From: Sabellastarte sp. h YS-2021
Taxonomy: Eukaryota > Annelida > Polychaeta > Sabellida > Sabellidae
Reading direction: 5' to 3'
DNA length: 64,000 nucleotides
Assembly (NCBI GenBank): GCA_964017235.1
Contig: OZ024936.1
Coordinates: forward strand, 29,782,040 to 29,846,039
In this document: one piece after another, positions 22,305 through 34,242 of the stretch
How the letters are laid out: each line of letters starts with the position of its first letter
Numbering within the stretch: position 1 is the stretch's first letter
Notes under the pieces: model-generated
What the model saw: the letters and a program-made list of their open reading frames with translations, nothing else
The model's database searches: none
Told to the model about the DNA's origin: nothing
Position numbers and translations under genes: made by a program

Positions 22305-22850
22305 TTAGGGGGGGGGGGGGGCATAGCACCAATAATATTAACAGTTTAAGGTCACCATAAAGTCAAGATAATCCTTTGGTAAATCTTAATATATATGCCA
22401 AGTTTGCTTGAAAAAAGTGAAAATCTAAGTGAACTGGAGGGTTAAAACCCCCTTTTTTGACATTAAGGTGACCTTCAGATTGCAGATACAGAGCTAAAAC
22501 TTTGGCATCTGAAAGATTATCAAAAAGTAGCTGAATAAGTTCCAACAAAACACCAAAATCTTAACCGTTTTTGAGATACAGACAAAGTACCCATTTTAAA
22601 AAAATTTATGAAAATAAAACGCCTCACATTCAGGCATCTATGGTCCGATTGATGAGAAAATCCTTTCTGACCTGCGAAATTTGGTCTAGAATGTACCTGG
22701 TAAATTTTATAGCACTGGTGTTTGTGTTTTTTTCCGAAATGCAATGACCCCATAGTTTTAAAGAAAGATAAGAAGGAAAGAAAAATTTGAAAGCCCAAGA
22801 AACTATTCAAGGGAGACCATAATCCAGGGTGATCAGTCGAACTTGCGTGA
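22305..22850. repeat. fragment of the 148-bp family with poly-G
   Basis: A G16-type homopolymer (22305-22321) is followed by TTTAAGGTCACCATAAAGTC and ACATTAAGGTGACC, wording shared with 17800-18890. Only about one to two monomers are recognisable. The rest, to about 22850, is unassigned. Confidence 0.45.
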
Positions 22851-23579
22851 AAACAAATAGGCGCCCCTGACGGGCCGCTTAATTATTAGAATCTTACAAA
22901 AAATCTGGTTATAAACTTAAGTTTATTGGTTTGGGAGACTAAATAAACAAATAAATACCCACAAAATGAACAGTAGATATCTCATAAATGTTTGTTTGTC
23001 TAAACCTAGTGCATGTGTAAAGAATAATCATACATCTAAGTTGATAATTTTGGAATATTAATTTTGGGACAATAACCCATAGACTAAACAGGTTCTGTCA
23101 TATAAACAGAATTTTTCTATAATACACTTGTCAAAATGGGTGAATATTCCTACATTTTTTACACTATTGTTTAAGCTTTACAAGTGTCATAATCTTACAC
23201 AAATTCTGCTTGCATGCCTTTCCTTTGATCTGAGACAACAATCCCTTTTATTAACTGATCAAAGGGCACTAGTTCCTGTCCACTATTTAACTATGACCCA
23301 AATAACAGCAGTATTATACAGTGATGCAGTTTGATTAATGTACAACAAATGTTATAAAAAGTGTGCCAAATAATAAGGTGATTTATTTTTTTGTGAATTT
23401 AATTGTGTATAATATGTTAGTGATATGAAATTGTGAATAATATGTAGGTTTTGGAAAAATAAAGTTAACCAATAATGTAAAGACTTTTTCATTTTAACCC
23501 TAAAGAAGTTTTAGTTTGAAGAGGTGGGGTAGGATTTACTAGGAAATTCTCCACCCCATGGGGGCAGGATTTTCAGGGC
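22851..23579. other. no feature seen
   Basis: AT-rich sequence. The open frame at 23128-23334 has no recognisable domain. Confidence 0.5.
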
Positions 23580-24222
23580 ATCAGGATTTATTTCTACACT
23601 GGATGAGATTTCAATTTATCAATCATATAGTATGACAGCTATAAGGCTTAAAGTGGCAAAAAGTCTGTAAATTGGGTTCCTGTGATCATTTTAAAGACCT
23701 TAAGGTGACCTTAAAATTAACACTACAGACTTCAAATGTTCCCAGACAAAGATTACATATAGAAGTTTTATCTACAACAGTTTAAGACCTTCCAGACTTA
23801 TTACTTCCAATGACAGGGCAAAATATACGAAAAATGTAGAGAAAAATATCTAAGTATTGTCTTTATGGGCCTCAAGTTTAACCTCAACATAAAGTCTTGA
23901 TTTTGGGCATATATAAGAAGTTCCAAGGCAAAATGTGATGCAGATGAGCCACATAGTTTTTGACCTAAAGGGCATTAGGTGGGCAAAGGTAAAATTTCTG
24001 ACCATAAGATAACCATAACTTCTTTACTATTGGGAGTTTAAGGTCACCTTAAAATAGGGTTCATCTCCTGACCAAAATACATGTGTGTGCCAAGTCTGAA
24101 AAAAATCCGTGAAAGCATTTTTGAGTTATCGTTCACATAAGTACAAAACATATAGCAGTGGAAGCGGTGCAACAAAGGTGAAACCAGTATATCCCAGAAT
24201 TTATTTCGTCTGGGGATATAAA
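23580..24222 (+). mobile_element. C-type element tail (C2)
   Basis: Homologous to about 17380-18018 (GGCAAAAAGTCTGTAAATTGGG, GGGCCTCAA, ACCTTAAGGTGACC-type phrases). It ends in the same hairpin, TATATCCCAGA...TCTGGGGATATA (24188-24220). No matching C-type head is seen just upstream, so it is 5' truncated or separated from its head. Confidence 0.6.
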
Positions 24223-27189
24223 TATTGATGCCTTATTTTATCACTTGCTCAATGTATTTTAGCCTGCACTGTCCCATTAAATGTCATGAAGCTCCCATAG
24301 ACTCTTCAGTACAAAGCTTAGCTATACACAACATCTGCTAGAAAGTATTTACCGGTACAAATTTGCCATCATTATTTGGTGGCTACACTATAAAGTGTCA
24401 TACATAGCTGACATAAAACTAGATTGAAGTCTTTTGAGGAATAAGTCTACAGTACACATGATAAAAAGACATGACAAAAAAAAAGCTTAATTTCTTATGT
24501 AAGATAATATAATAATTATCCAGAGTAGGCTGCTTTTATCTGATATTCTATTATCTGAATTATTATCTCTTTTCAAAGTAAAAAAAGTATCTTTCTACAC
24601 TATTTGCAGGATAAACAGTTGAATGTATAAAAAGAATTGCAGTGACAAGGAAAAATGTTCTTAAATTTCTCAATCGATCACAAACAACCCATTTGATGCA
24701 GTATTCCTAAACTTATTGATCCCAGTTGCTATATATAACCTATAAATAATGAAATATTGCAAGAATACTGGCTGAGCATATTTCAATGGGTAATCAATGA
24801 ATATCATAGTTGCCTTTTCAGCAATTCAAATATTTCTCAAACTGAAATAGTTCTACATGTTCCATATTCAATAAAACAACCAGCACTCATTTTTGACTTC
24901 AAATTAGAAAAGTCTATATTTGGCTGTCTGAAACAAACTCCTTAAAGAACAGTTAGCATGACAAATGGAAAATTCATATTTTAATACCACATGCTGTAGA
25001 GTAAAACTCGGCATACTAGTCCCCCCAATTACCACCCACATAAAAAGTGTCATTTAAGAGTAGATTTAAACATAATTTGCCACTTATCTTATTAGAATAG
25101 TGATAATCCAACAGTCGTTGGACATTATTGTATAGATAATGGCCAAGTGGTACTCCATTATGTAAACGTAATGGCCTACGAGGCCAACAAGGGCTGAATA
25201 GCCATTAAATTTATATAATGGAAGTGCCACAAGGCAAATTTCTGAATTGAATCCAATTATTTCACTGAATAATTTAATACCTTTCACTAAAATAATGGCC
25301 AACCTATGTAATCTTTGCAAGGTTTGCTTTTCATAAAGATTAGCTGAATTTTTTTTTTTTTTTTTTTTTGAGGAACGTGAAGCAGAAAGACAGTCACTAA
25401 AAATACACTGAAAATTGGACCTTGGAAATTTTTTTAATCCAGAATATGATCTGGATTCTTTCTCAAAATTTAATCACTTCATTTTTCAGTCAGGTCTACC
25501 CATATAAAAAATTTGAAAACATCCAGAACTTTTGGAGTTATCGCAAACACAGGCAACTGAACGCACCCAAAAACATGACCTCCTAGTGGAGGTTATTAGA
25601 CAGTGGGGGGGGGGGGGGGGTGTTGGTGTTACGCAATGATAAACATGGCTTTATTTTTTTCAAACTACTGTCTAAATAACCAATCAACTATAACTGAAAG
25701 AGTCTGGAAGGAAAAGCTTTCCATTGATACCAAAGATATAGTGGAACGGCCCGTGGTTAGAGGTTTTACTCGGCAGAATGTCCTCCCAGGACGTCTCATA
25801 ACTTCCAAGATTCGGTGTATCCATCACACTACAGGTGGTATAATTTGTGGTTGTAGGCTTTGGGCGAAACACCGCTATCCTTCAACGACCATCAGAGGTT
25901 CGGAGGTGACCTTGTGACATAGTTGTGAAACGTCCATTTACCTCCACTCGCCTTGTGTTGCCGTATTACACCAAAAGACAAGCGAGTGGCAACCTTACAT
26001 ACACAGTACATTACACCTTTAGTTACCATAGCAAGAAATTCATCTGCAAATGCTCATATTCTTCAGATCCTCATGGCAAGGCAGTCAGAGGCAGAATTTT
26101 TAAACTTTTTAAACCTTCCGTAGAACCCACAAGGTAATGGACATTTTGCCACTGTGTCATAAGATCACAGGCAAACCTAATGGATGGTAGTTGAAGGACA
26201 GAGGCATACTGGCTGTTGAGTGACTGGGGTTTTATGAAATACAATAAAAAATAAGAGATTGTACTACATTATAGAGACCAACAACGCGTCTAGTGATTAA
26301 ATTGATATTTTAGTATGCACCATCAATCAGACACAAATGAAGGATATTTTGTGTCAAGAGTAACTGACACAATTAATTTTTATAAAATAAAAATATCAAT
26401 TTTATATGCGAGTAATATCTTAAATTAGCCACGCACCAACAAAGCAGGTCTATGGGGGGAGGGGGTAAATAATTATATACAGAGTAGTTTTAAAACAAGC
26501 ATTATGGGATACACTGAGCGGGTTACATTAACAAAACTACAGGCAGAATTATATCAATCTAAAAGAAGGTTGGTAGGATATTTTGCTAGGTAAACAAAGA
26601 TGTACATTATGGTGCGAAATGACAAGAACTACTATTGTTTATACACACCATCAATACAAGAGGATAATAAAGTTGGAACGTCTATGATATACCTTGTCTG
26701 TGTTCAATAATGATAAAAGATACTAGTAAATACAAAATTAATGATTTTTGTTTAGAAGAATTATTTAAGATTTATCAGATTTTTAGAAATTTTCAGGGCA
26801 GATTGACATATACAATAAAGAGTTCCTATTAAAAACGAAGTTCCTGATTTTAGGACCAATTTAACATTTTCTTTACCAGTTTAGAGGGAGCTTTTATTGA
26901 GGTACATAAGATCAGTTTTTGTTCACAAAATAGAACACATATTTTTTTCTGTTTTATAGGCTAGCTGAAACTTAGAAGTCCCACTGTGTGCTGTAAATGA
27001 TACTACAAGCTAATGGGTTGGGAACAACAGCTAAGGATTCTAGAAAATAAGAATACAACCAAAAATACAAATATATAGAAGCATATTTTACATATTAAAA
27101 TGCAATAAATTAAATATTGTTGTGTGACAAAGAATCAATCTTTTATTATACAAGCAACTCCACTGGCCAAATAGTTTAAGAAAGTTTAT
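24223..27189. other. intron-like sequence, no gene recognised
   Basis: Contains a T20 tract (about 25351-25370), a G-run at 25603-25620 and a less AT-rich segment at about 25690-26140 with a 104-residue frame that I do not recognise. No splice-bounded exon of the RIM gene was found. Confidence 0.5.
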
Positions 27190-27420
27190 GTTTATTTAGT
27201 GTTTTAGGTCATGCCTACAGTACCTTTAAGTTATTCGTTATGTTGCGATGGGTAGCTGAAAGAGCAGAGGAAACCAGTACATACAGTTGGTCAAGGTTCT
27301 GTACAGTAACTAGTCAAACAACAGCAAGGAACTAGCAGCTTTCCCGCATGGGGTCAGGCCAGGTTTTGAACTCTGATCTCTGAGGTCGGAGGCAGTGACA
27401 CTGAGCCACCGGGGCTCCCA
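27190..27420 (-). mobile_element. tRNA-SINE (main family), copy 2
   Basis: On the minus strand: a degenerate tRNA-like head (GGTGGCTCAGTGTCACTGCC, box B-like GTTCAAAACC), then the body with GTACTGGTTTCCTCTGC and an AAATAAAC tail. About 80% of the landmarks of the full-length copies are present. Confidence 0.75.
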
Positions 27421-27992
27421 ACAGTTGAGATGGGGGACATTTTTATACAGTTTCTTTCTTTTCAAAGTCTATTTCTGTGGTGTGGCCTCCTACTGCTGTT
27501 TAAGTCACAGATCTCAAAGACTGATTGGTTGGCAAGTTTTCTTGAACAATAATATAACTTGCCTTCTCACAAGAAGAACTACATGTATTTACACAAGATT
27601 ATGAATAGATAGATGGTCGTGATGAATGATAATGATGATAGTGTGGACATGTTGCTAATACACACCCGTGTCACTAATCTTAGACAACATTAATGGTGGA
27701 TGATCTGTTATTAACTTGTCCCATATTTTGCAATTTCCTAAAGACATTAACAAATGTAATGAGTGAACCCTGATATATATTATACCAATGTATGTTTATG
27801 ACATAAACAGGCAGAGCTGCTTATTTGGTGTCTTAACATTTATGCCATCTGACGTCAGTGACACAGGTGTACTATGAAAATTGTCCAGAGTCTTTTAAAA
27901 ATTCTTGAACTGCCTGAAAAAAATGCCTAGTTTTCTTCAAATGCCAAATATCTAGATTTGATAAGTTTGGTATAGCAATACTTTGATTGTGA

Positions 27993-28034
27993 GTTCGAGT
28001 CAAGCTCATGTGCGTTCGAGTCAAGCTCATGTGG
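27993..28034. repeat. 21-22 bp tandem duplication
   Basis: GTTCGAGTCAAGCTCATGTG occurs twice in succession. Confidence 0.8.
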
Positions 28035-29020
28035 GATTTATCAAGGAACTGTCTTCATGTGACTTAAGCTAGACAGGGATGTAAAATCCCAACTCTGACT
28101 TAAAAAGCTTCACTAAAACCCATTTCTGTATTTCACTCAGTAAATGACCCCTCCCCATTGAACGCCCCACCCACCCCAACCCCATCTCTATTTTGTCACA
28201 GATTTCAAGATTCTGAAAAAAGGTGCATTTTAGTAGACATGTACGTATATGTATGTCACGATAGAAACTCCTACCTGTCATGAATGTTGAAATTGAAGTT
28301 TACATTTAGTCAATTAGCAAGTCTTTAAATTGCTGATAAATTATACAAAAATACATAAAGTTAAACTTAAAACTACTAAAAAGGAAAACACATAAAAAGG
28401 GGTTAAGCATTACTGAAGTTTCAATCTTGTACCATAATTTTCTAAAATATAGTCCAGGTGTAGTTTTTTAGTACAACATGGTGGGCCATGCATTAAATCT
28501 GAAGCAGGCATTTATTTAGTATAAAAAAAATCTGGAAATGTGCAAGTGTTCCGGATGAGATCCAATGTTGGATTAATATTCCATATTGTGTTCAGTATTG
28601 TGTATGGGGCATATGCCAAGTCATGGTGAGCAGCAGTGGTGATAAGATGACAATCAAGATATTCTGCACCCGGTAATGATCTAAACCAGGTGTTAATTGG
28701 ACTTCGATGTTAATTTGAATGGGATGTTAACTTGAATTAGGAGTTAATTTGAAGGTGTTATATTTAAACCCTGGTCATATTTTGGAAATTTATGGTACTT
28801 AAGTTTTACAACTAGGAACAATCTGTACAAAATCAAAACACTACAACATATAATAACACACACGTCATCTTCATAAAACTGTAGAACTTTTATCATTTAT
28901 TGGTCCTCTTTACGAGAGTTCAATCTGTGAGTACTTATTTTTCTGGGTTCACCTTTTCCTTTTTACTTTTATTGGATTTGTTATTTTAGTTTTTTATCTG
29001 GAGCGAATCCATCAATACTG
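28035..29020. other. no feature seen
   Basis: Single-copy-looking sequence with a short TGTTAATTTGAA-type repetition at about 28685-28760. No gene recognised. Confidence 0.5.
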
Positions 29021-29440
29021 TTCAACCAGTGAAGTTTATTACCTGTCCTGGAACATCTCAATGCTGGGCAATATTTATATTTCAGCAAATGGAACAACTG
29101 ATTGCATCAGTGGTATAGAGTAAGAAATCTAAAATTCGCCAGAAATCTAAAATTCGCCACCTCTACAACCTTAGTTAATTTTATGAAGAAAATGACGTTT
29201 TTGTCCAAAAATTGGTATTTTTCAGTTCAAAAAGCTATAATTTACTATACATTCAACAAATCTCACCACAATTCATTTATTTTATTAGTATTTCCACATG
29301 TGGCGAATTTCAGATATGTGGCGAATTTTAGATTCCTTACTCTATATATATTCTTGAATGAAATGCACATATAAAAAAAATTTACTGTAGCTACAAAATA
29401 CTAGCAACACTTTGGTGGGTGATAAACTTCACTGGTGAAG
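29021..29440. mobile_element. small inverted-repeat element hosting a MITE
   Basis: ACCAGTGAAGTTTATTACC (29025-29043) is repeated inverted at 29418-29436 with one mismatch. The ~190-bp element so defined is interrupted by the 225-bp TA MITE at 29118-29342. Superfamily not identified. Confidence 0.55.
29116..29344 (-). mobile_element. 225-bp Tc1/mariner-like MITE, copy 3
   Basis: Inverted relative to the copies at 483 and 15727, with the same length, TA flanks and TIRs. Confidence 0.85.
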
Positions 29441-29444
29441 CAGA

Positions 29445-29690
29445 ATAGAAAACAATTTTATATCCAGAGCTCTTTCAATTAATAATGCTACCCTTTGGCC
29501 ATACGAAGAACAACAAAAGTTTTAAAATCAAAATTTCACAAATGAGCAGGTTAACTCGTTAAATAAATTTCCAATTGTCAACTGTGGATATGCTTTTAAA
29601 GCACAAAACCCCATTTAAAGTGTACTTCCATCCCCAATAAATAAGTGCCGCTGATAAAAGTTCCACAATATACATGACATACTACGATGA
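29445..29690. other. no feature seen
   Basis: No gene or repeat recognised. Confidence 0.5.
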
Positions 29691-29700
29691 CATCACTTAC

Positions 29701-29733
29701 GCCTTGTGGTGCTTCTGACATCTTTTGTCCTGG
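29701..29733 (-). CDS. possible 33-nt cassette exon of the RIM-like gene
   Basis: On the minus strand a pyrimidine-rich stretch (TTATTTCTTTTCACATCTTAAAG) ends in an AG at 29735-29734. Thirty-three bases follow, and then GTAAGTGATG, a near-ideal 5' splice site. In the phase left by exon 2 of the RIM-like gene (phase 0) it would encode PGQKMSEAPQG without a stop. Length is a multiple of three, as expected of a cassette microexon. It cannot be the direct successor of exon 2, because the missing zinc-finger cysteines must come first, unless that order differs. The evidence is splice signals only; no homology is recognised. Confidence 0.22.
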
Positions 29734-29734
29734 C

Positions 29735-30514
29735 TTTAAGATGTGAAAAGAAATAATTGTACAAGTTAGCTACAATTTGTATCTTACTATAATGATAATG
29801 TAAAATGTACATCACATAAACAAAATGAAAATTTATGTATATAGTTGTGGGGACGTAAATGCTCAACGCCATGTGAAAGCTGAAATGCAAAACATACACA
29901 TATCAATTTAAGTACATGTAGTTATTTATGAGTTGTATGCCTAAAAGGGTATTAACAACTAGATGATAAAATACTGTCATAAAAAGGCAAGCAAACACTA
30001 TACCCCATTCCTGAGCATACCCTTAATTATTGGTCCTTCACTTACCTCTTTAGATTTAATGGTCTGGAGCATAATTGTGGGGATTATATACATGATTATC
30101 CAATTTTTTTAAACACATTTAAAAAACCTTTGCAAGTGAGCACTTCAAGCCAAAGTGGTCACAACTGATCATTTCAGTCACAAGTTACCACTGACTTATC
30201 TTTATGGTGTTATGATTAATCTTGTCCATTCTTCTGTAAAAATGGAGGCAAGTAATGGTGTACCAAGTGAGTAATTGAGGATTAGTCTTAAGGATCTAGT
30301 AATTAATAGAGATGTTAAGTACAATGTTTTAAAATGTATGTAATGTTAAATAATTTCTGTAAGAGACAGATTATGTTTGAAGAAGATACATTTGCTATAA
30401 TTATAGGCTTTAGTCATGTGTCCACATGAAGTAATTCAGATCAAAGTAGTTTCATTGATATACCACAAAAATGTAGTATCCTTAGTGAACAGGTCTGTGG
30501 TATTTATACGGCAA
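29735..30514. other. no feature seen
   Basis: AT-rich intron-like sequence. Confidence 0.5.
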
Positions 30515-30719
30515 ATTATAAAGACCGGAAGTGCGCAGACTACAGAAAACAATGCAGTGCGCATATTTTTGCGTACAATTATCTGAGGCAATAATTGGAC
30601 GATCGTCGATAATACAGGACAAAACGATACAGACAAAATATAGTGTGACAACTAGGTGTGTTTTGAAGCATATTTACAATAATATTTATGGATTAATAAA
30701 TGAAACCGGTCTTTATAAT
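30515..30719. mobile_element. short TIR element abutting a palindrome
   Basis: ATTATAAAGACCGG (30515-30528) is repeated inverted at 30706-30719. No coding content. Its right end coincides with the left end of the palindrome that follows. Confidence 0.5.
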
Positions 30720-30873
30720 AGAAATAAAGTCCTCAGTTTTGTGATTTATAACCCAATATAATTCACAAGTTTCCGGCGAATAACGGACTCGCGCTATGCG
30801 CTCGTCCGTTATTCGTCAGAAATTTGTGAATTATCTAGGGTTATAAATCACAAAACCTCGGACTTTATTTCTA
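30719..30873. mobile_element. ~155-bp palindromic MITE
   Basis: Two arms of about 74 nt start TAGAAATAAAGTCC and meet at CGCGCTATGCGC. Arm landmarks GTGATTTATAACCC, AATTCACAA and CGAATAACGGAC are inverted in the second arm, with a handful of mismatches. TA at each end fits a TA-target palindromic MITE (inference). Confidence 0.75.
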
Positions 30874-31694
30874 CAATAAAGTGAACTTGAAACTTGACCA
30901 AAATACATGTATTTGTCTGCATATATGTCTATTACATATTTATTTGTATCTTGCAGTTTTCAAATAAAGTAGACACGGATGAATAGACGTAAGGAAGCTA
31001 TATTGTATGCATAAAATGTAAGGTTATGGGCCTCTAAAACGCATCTGATACACTCCTGATGAACATTCATTTGCATTTGAGGGTATGAATGACAAAACGT
31101 AGTACTAAACCACTCTAATGTACAAGAGTTATCCTAACAGTAAGGAGCAGGTGTTAAGACTGATCTGGTCAACCATATTTTCACTGAGGACAAGTCACAT
31201 GTTTGGGTACATTTGCATTTTTTCAACACAACCAGTTGTAGCAACCTCTGGGGTTATAAATTGGCTAGCTTTTATGTAGACTTGCTGCAAATCTTTGTAT
31301 TTCTCATTCCACCAAATCTGACATACATGAAATCATTATAAATCCATTTGATGAGTGGGGAACCTACTGTCTGATGAAATAGTTTTGTCAGCCCTAAATC
31401 CTGGTAAAAAAGTCATTCAGTCTTCATATAATATTTTAGACAAAAGGACTTGAAGAAAGTCTAGCGCTTATGATAAGTCGCATATATTAAACTAAGGTTT
31501 TAAACTTATTAAGTAGAAAAGATTTGGACTAATTATGTAAATTAAAATGTGACACACAATTGTAAGGTACAGTGTGATAAGCAGATATCCCATTTCTAAG
31601 TGAAGCCAGATATCTGGTCGTTGACCAAAACATACAAGATATATTGTAGCTGATTTAAACAAATTTATGGAAACTTAAAAATATCTGTGAAAAT
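30874..31694. other. no feature seen
   Basis: No gene or repeat recognised. Confidence 0.5.
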
Positions 31695-31900
31695 AATAAT
31701 GATTTATTTAGTGTTTTATGTCGTGCATTGTACCTTTGTATTGGTTATACTGTGAAGACTAGTTAAAAGGGTGGAGGAAACCAGTACATGCATTTGAGTC
31801 AAGCTTCTTTACTGTAACCAATGGCAATCAACTACCGGCTTTCCCACTTGAGGTCAGGCCAGGACTTTGGAATCTTGGATGTAGGAGGTGAAAGTGTCGA
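31695..31900 (-). mobile_element. tRNA-SINE (main family), copy 3, decayed
   Basis: Minus-strand SINE body with CTGGTTTCCTCC, TACTGGTTTCC-type wording, the CCGGTAGTTGATTGCC segment and an AAATAAAT-like tail. The tRNA-like head is largely destroyed. Confidence 0.65.
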
Positions 31901-33230
31901 TGTCCATTAAGCTTACTGCACCCTTATTGGAAATGCCTTTCATTTCAGAGTTTCAATTCCACAAAAAGAAAAAGCATTTAAGCATTCTTCATCAAAATGG
32001 GAATAATTTTGTGAATTTGGCAGGCCACTAATTGGTTGCTGAAACTCATTAAATTTTTTCTTGTTACTTCATTATGGAAGTGAGGTAGAGGGTGAATTCA
32101 ACATGCCGTGGCTAGTTATACACATTCAGTTCTCACTTTACCTGTCTGAAAGTTACAGTAAATAGAGTGAATAATTTATCATCATCAATAAATGTTGGCA
32201 ATGGTTTGCATGTGAACTCCCTTCAATCACAATTCTATGAATAATATCAATATAAGGTCCCCTTAAGTTTATCACAAATTACAGAGTGCAAACTGAGCCA
32301 GAAACCAACTGTTCATAAATGTTCGCTAAAATTATACCAATTACAGTGCAGTACCTTCTGACAAATACTCATCCAGCAATTTTCATACAAAGTATTATTT
32401 CAAAATTATATATATGATTCTGAGTTTAAGGCAGCCCGACTGAGAAAAACAGATTTTGGTGATTTATCCCAATATATTCTAGGTTTCACACATTTGCTGA
32501 TAAAGGTGGGTTATCCATAATAGTTACTTGGATGAGTGATACATAAATTATGTTCCGGATGTTAAAAAGCACAGTCTATTCTGCTGATGAATGCTCACAA
32601 TTTTATACAGCACAAAAAACAAGCATTTTATTGTCCATAGTCAGGCAAGAATATAGTTGCAAAAATTTCAATAGAAAGACTCACTAATGTATTTATACTT
32701 GGAAGAATATTTTTCCAAATCAAGTTGTTGATTAAAGGAAATTTTATGTATTCTGTTTTTCACAGTTCTACCAATTTCTCAGTCTTCTAATGAAGTTGTC
32801 TTGGCCGCTAAGTACTAAATCTACTGTAAAACAAGTAGTATAAGGCAAAATACTGAATTTATTGTGACAAAAAATAGAAGTCTTATGAATATTTGACCTC
32901 AAGAGACCGGAAAGAAAACCACTTCTATTAATCCAGGATGTTGATATAGCAGGGTTATATGTTGATGGGGAAAAAGTTGCAAAAGGAACTGTTACTTATC
33001 TTCACTTAAAAAGGAATTCTGCTCATAAGAGGTTCTACTTAATAAGGTTTGACTACTTTATTGCTTTCATAACTTAAGTGTACATCTAGTTACAAGCAAT
33101 AAAATGCATTGTATACAATATATTTCTTCAGCGTTGATTCCAGAAATTTCGAACTATGGAGGCAGTTTCCCACAATTTGTCTGAAAAATATGGAGGCTTA
33201 GTTAGATTAGGTAGGCAAATGTCCTTACTT
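31901..33230. other. no feature seen
   Basis: Presumed intron 2 of the RIM-like gene. No third exon was detected here. Confidence 0.5.
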
Positions 33231-33392
33231 CTCAGCTACCCAAGTTTGTGACTTGCATATTAAAACCTTTTCGCAATTATCTTTCATTGTAAAGTTATAA
33301 GTACTTGTTCCAATAATTGTTTCAGAATCTTCCTTTTCAATTTTTAAGGGCAGGTCACGAACTTGGCTAAGCCACAAACTTGGGTAGCTGAG
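33231..33392. repeat. 162-bp inverted-repeat unit
   Basis: CTCAGCTACCCAAGTTTGTG (33231-33250) is repeated inverted, exactly, at 33373-33392. It could be a MITE or a stem-loop in the RIM intron. The minus-strand frame across it is open for 63 residues but shows no known domain. Confidence 0.6.
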
Positions 33393-33601
33393 TAGTATGT
33401 ATGGTCCAATTAGCATTTCCGCAGGTGACCTTCAGTAAGTTATAGAGACAATATCCTCTCTACAATATCTTGTCTCCCCGTTTGTTGAATAAACCATAAT
33501 AATGACCGACCAGTGACCCTCTGGAACATTTTAGGATAATGTAGGCCACCACAATACTGTAAACCAAGAACATCTTTGTAAATTTTTAGCCAAAGTCTCA
33601 C

Positions 33602-33815
33602 CTTGTTTTGGCGGAGTGTGGTCTTCCCTCCGCATCTGGCACACGATTTCGCCTCGCAGTAGTAACATTTGTGCCCGATGCCATCCGCAAACTTCGTCTT
33701 GTGACAAATCTCACAGATGGCACCCTGACTAATACCCACGGGTGTGGTGGCCTTATTCTCCTCACTAAGCTTCTTAATAGATGCCTGGTAGGTCTCGAAA
33801 TCATCTTTTAATGCT
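33602..33815 (-). CDS. RIMS: RIM (Rab3-interacting molecule) coding exon 2
   Basis: RIM proteins are active-zone scaffolds that bind Rab3-GTP and Munc13 at presynaptic release sites. This exon encodes residues 47-118: the second half of the Rab-binding helix (ALKDDFETYQASIKKL), a linker, and the start of the FYVE-type zinc finger, with CEICHKTKFADG and CARCGGKTTLRQNK. Six of the eight zinc ligands are present (C81, C84, C97, C100, C105, C108). The last CxxC pair must lie in exon 3, which I did not find. The acceptor TTGTAG|A is at 33817-33816 and the donor AACAAG|GTGAGA at 33601-33600. The exon starts in phase 2, matching exon 1, and ends in phase 0. Which vertebrate paralogue it resembles most cannot be told from these residues. 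Confidence 0.93.
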
Positions 33816-33911
33816 CTACAATATACCAGGTACAAGCAGAACTATAGTGTTGTCTGGTATTTTCATTATTCACCACACTCTACATTAGTTTTAAATAGGG
33901 GGCAGACAGGG

Positions 33912-33985
33912 ACATATATGTCGTAACAGAAGTTAATATTTTGACAGAACTTAAAATTCTTCGTTCTGTTGACAGAACTTTAAAT
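33912..33985. repeat. fragment of palindromic MITE family
   Basis: ACATATATGTCGTAACAGAAG followed by GACAGAACTT and CTGTTGACAGAACTT: the left end of the 2777-2930 family with about 10-20% changes. The right end is lost. Confidence 0.6.
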
Positions 33986-34114
33986 GCTGATAAAATGATG
34001 ATTCTCTATATTCTTTTACAGTGAGTGAGTATTTTACATTTTAAAGGGTCTTAGTACTAGCCTAAAATAAAAGTAAAAGTAATGCATAATACTATATATT
34101 TCTTAATTTACTAA

Positions 34115-34242
34115 GGCCATATTCACAAAAGGGATCAAGCTTAAGATGAGCCAAAAATCGGCTTAAATTTCATATAAACAGCTGTAATTTTGAGCTGAAT
34201 TTTTACTCAACTTGAGCTTGATCCCTTTTGTGAATACAGGCC
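34115..34242. mobile_element. 128-bp MITE
   Basis: TIRs of about 30 bp: GGCCATATTCACAAAAGGGA going in from the left and GGCCTGTATTCACAAAAGGG from the right, both continuing as TCAAGCTTAAG / TCAAGCTCAAG. There is no coding capacity. The target duplication is not obvious. Confidence 0.75.

Noticed and set aside
25603-25917. 104-residue frame in a less AT-rich patch
   Set aside because: It starts in a poly-G tract, has no recognisable domain, and an overlapping minus-strand frame is equally open. I cannot support a gene.
33225-33416. Frame that could be RIM exon 3
   Set aside because: It lacks the required W-V-C-x-x-C motif and spans an inverted repeat.
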